Positions 63,602-64,000 of a stretch of 64,000 bases of DNA are shown here, one piece after another. The stretch is taken from assembly GCA_963576735.1 (NCBI GenBank), contig OY755177.1, positions 18,166,001-18,230,000 on the forward strand, in the 5' to 3' direction. Made by a program: the position numbers and the translations under genes. The notes under the pieces are model-generated. The model ran no database searches. It saw only the letters and a list, made by a program, of their open reading frames with translations, and was not told where the DNA came from. Each line of letters opens with the position of its first letter. Within the stretch, counting starts at the first letter, position 1. The DNA comes from Bedellia somnulentella (lineage: Eukaryota > Arthropoda > Insecta > Lepidoptera > Bedelliidae).

Positions 63602-63875
63602 ACATCACGTGATTTTGTCACCTAGTGTTCAGAGTACCCACGTGATAGGGGGCAGGCCTATCGCCGTTTTGTACGAATACACTGTCCGTGACTAAGTACA
63701 ACTCAGCCATGTGGGTTTCCTCAAGATGTTTTCCCTCACCGTTAACAACCATGATGAATTAACCACACATATGTCTTTAGAAAAGACAAATTGGTATAGG
63801 TCCGCCCCGGGATTTGAACACTAGTCGTTTGCACGATAACCGGTGTTCTACCAATTGAGCTATCACGGTTGGTTG
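63602..63875 (-). repeat. Family A SINE, subfamily 1, tail missing
   Basis: CATCACGTGATTTTGTCACC to GTCGTTTGCACGATAACCGG and CAATTGAGCTATCACGG. TTGGTTGGGCGTGAGTATAAG at its end looks like a scrap of a D or B tail. Confidence 0.88.
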
Positions 63876-64000
63876 GGCGTGAGTATAAGTAAGTTATAAA
63901 GGATGGTTTCACGTAGAATCTCCTCAGTCAGAGTAATATCGGTTCTTAGATGTGCAGTAAAGTCTAACTCACAGTATGAACTACATGGTTGGAGGCAACG

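Overview
The window looks like a repeat-rich, AT-rich stretch of a lepidopteran (moth or butterfly) nuclear genome. The evidence is the repeat content: an RTE-like non-LTR element ending in the CCCAGCAGTGGG motif, Helitron-like elements running from TC to CTAG, tRNA-derived SINEs with TTATG tails, a very abundant short retroposon ending in GTGAGTATATG(TATG)n, TTAA and TAA-flanked MITEs, and GT-AG introns. There are no bacterial-type operons, and nearly all long open frames belong to mobile elements. The species cannot be named from sequence alone.

Layout. From 1 to 15.6 kb: short retroposons (called family B here), tRNA-headed SINEs (family A), a Harbinger-like MITE (3867-4409), a perfect foldback (1698-1823), a Helitron-like element (9061-10045), a candidate exon of a small membrane protein on the minus strand (7536-7801), and a decayed membrane-protein gene at 14.3 kb. 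From 15.63 to 20.66 kb: a complete Ty3/gypsy-type LTR retrotransposon on the minus strand, with two identical LTRs, intact gag and pol, and a canonical -1 slippery heptamer at the gag stop. From 22.38 to 23.78 kb: the best host-type gene candidate, a two-exon type II membrane glycoprotein whose first exon resembles the 14.3 kb remnant. From 24 to 46 kb: dense nested repeats, including a 1.19-kb TIR element with an 8-bp target duplication (30456-31648), a tandem array of 315-bp units each holding a tRNA-like sequence (41443-42455), and an RTE-like LINE split by a SINE with a twin-primed structure (42768-44515).

From 46.03 to 49.03 kb there is a repeat-free island that ends at a 200-N assembly gap. 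Just past the gap is a GC-rich, exon-like fragment preceded, on the minus strand, by a good splice acceptor. From 50.0 to 51.1 kb lies a 5'-truncated jockey/CR1-like LINE. From 52 to 64 kb there are more SINEs and MITEs and two phase-compatible plus-strand exons (57632-57876 and 62785-62885) of an unrecognised gene.

How the parts fit. Families A (SINE), B (short retroposon) and D (ORF-bearing LINE) share a 3' end of the form GGCGTGA..TATGT plus a TATG or TTATG tail, which suggests one LINE machinery mobilises all three. Target duplications and a 5' inversion support target-primed reverse transcription. Everything about host genes rests on reading frames, splice signals and internal similarity only; no database search was possible.
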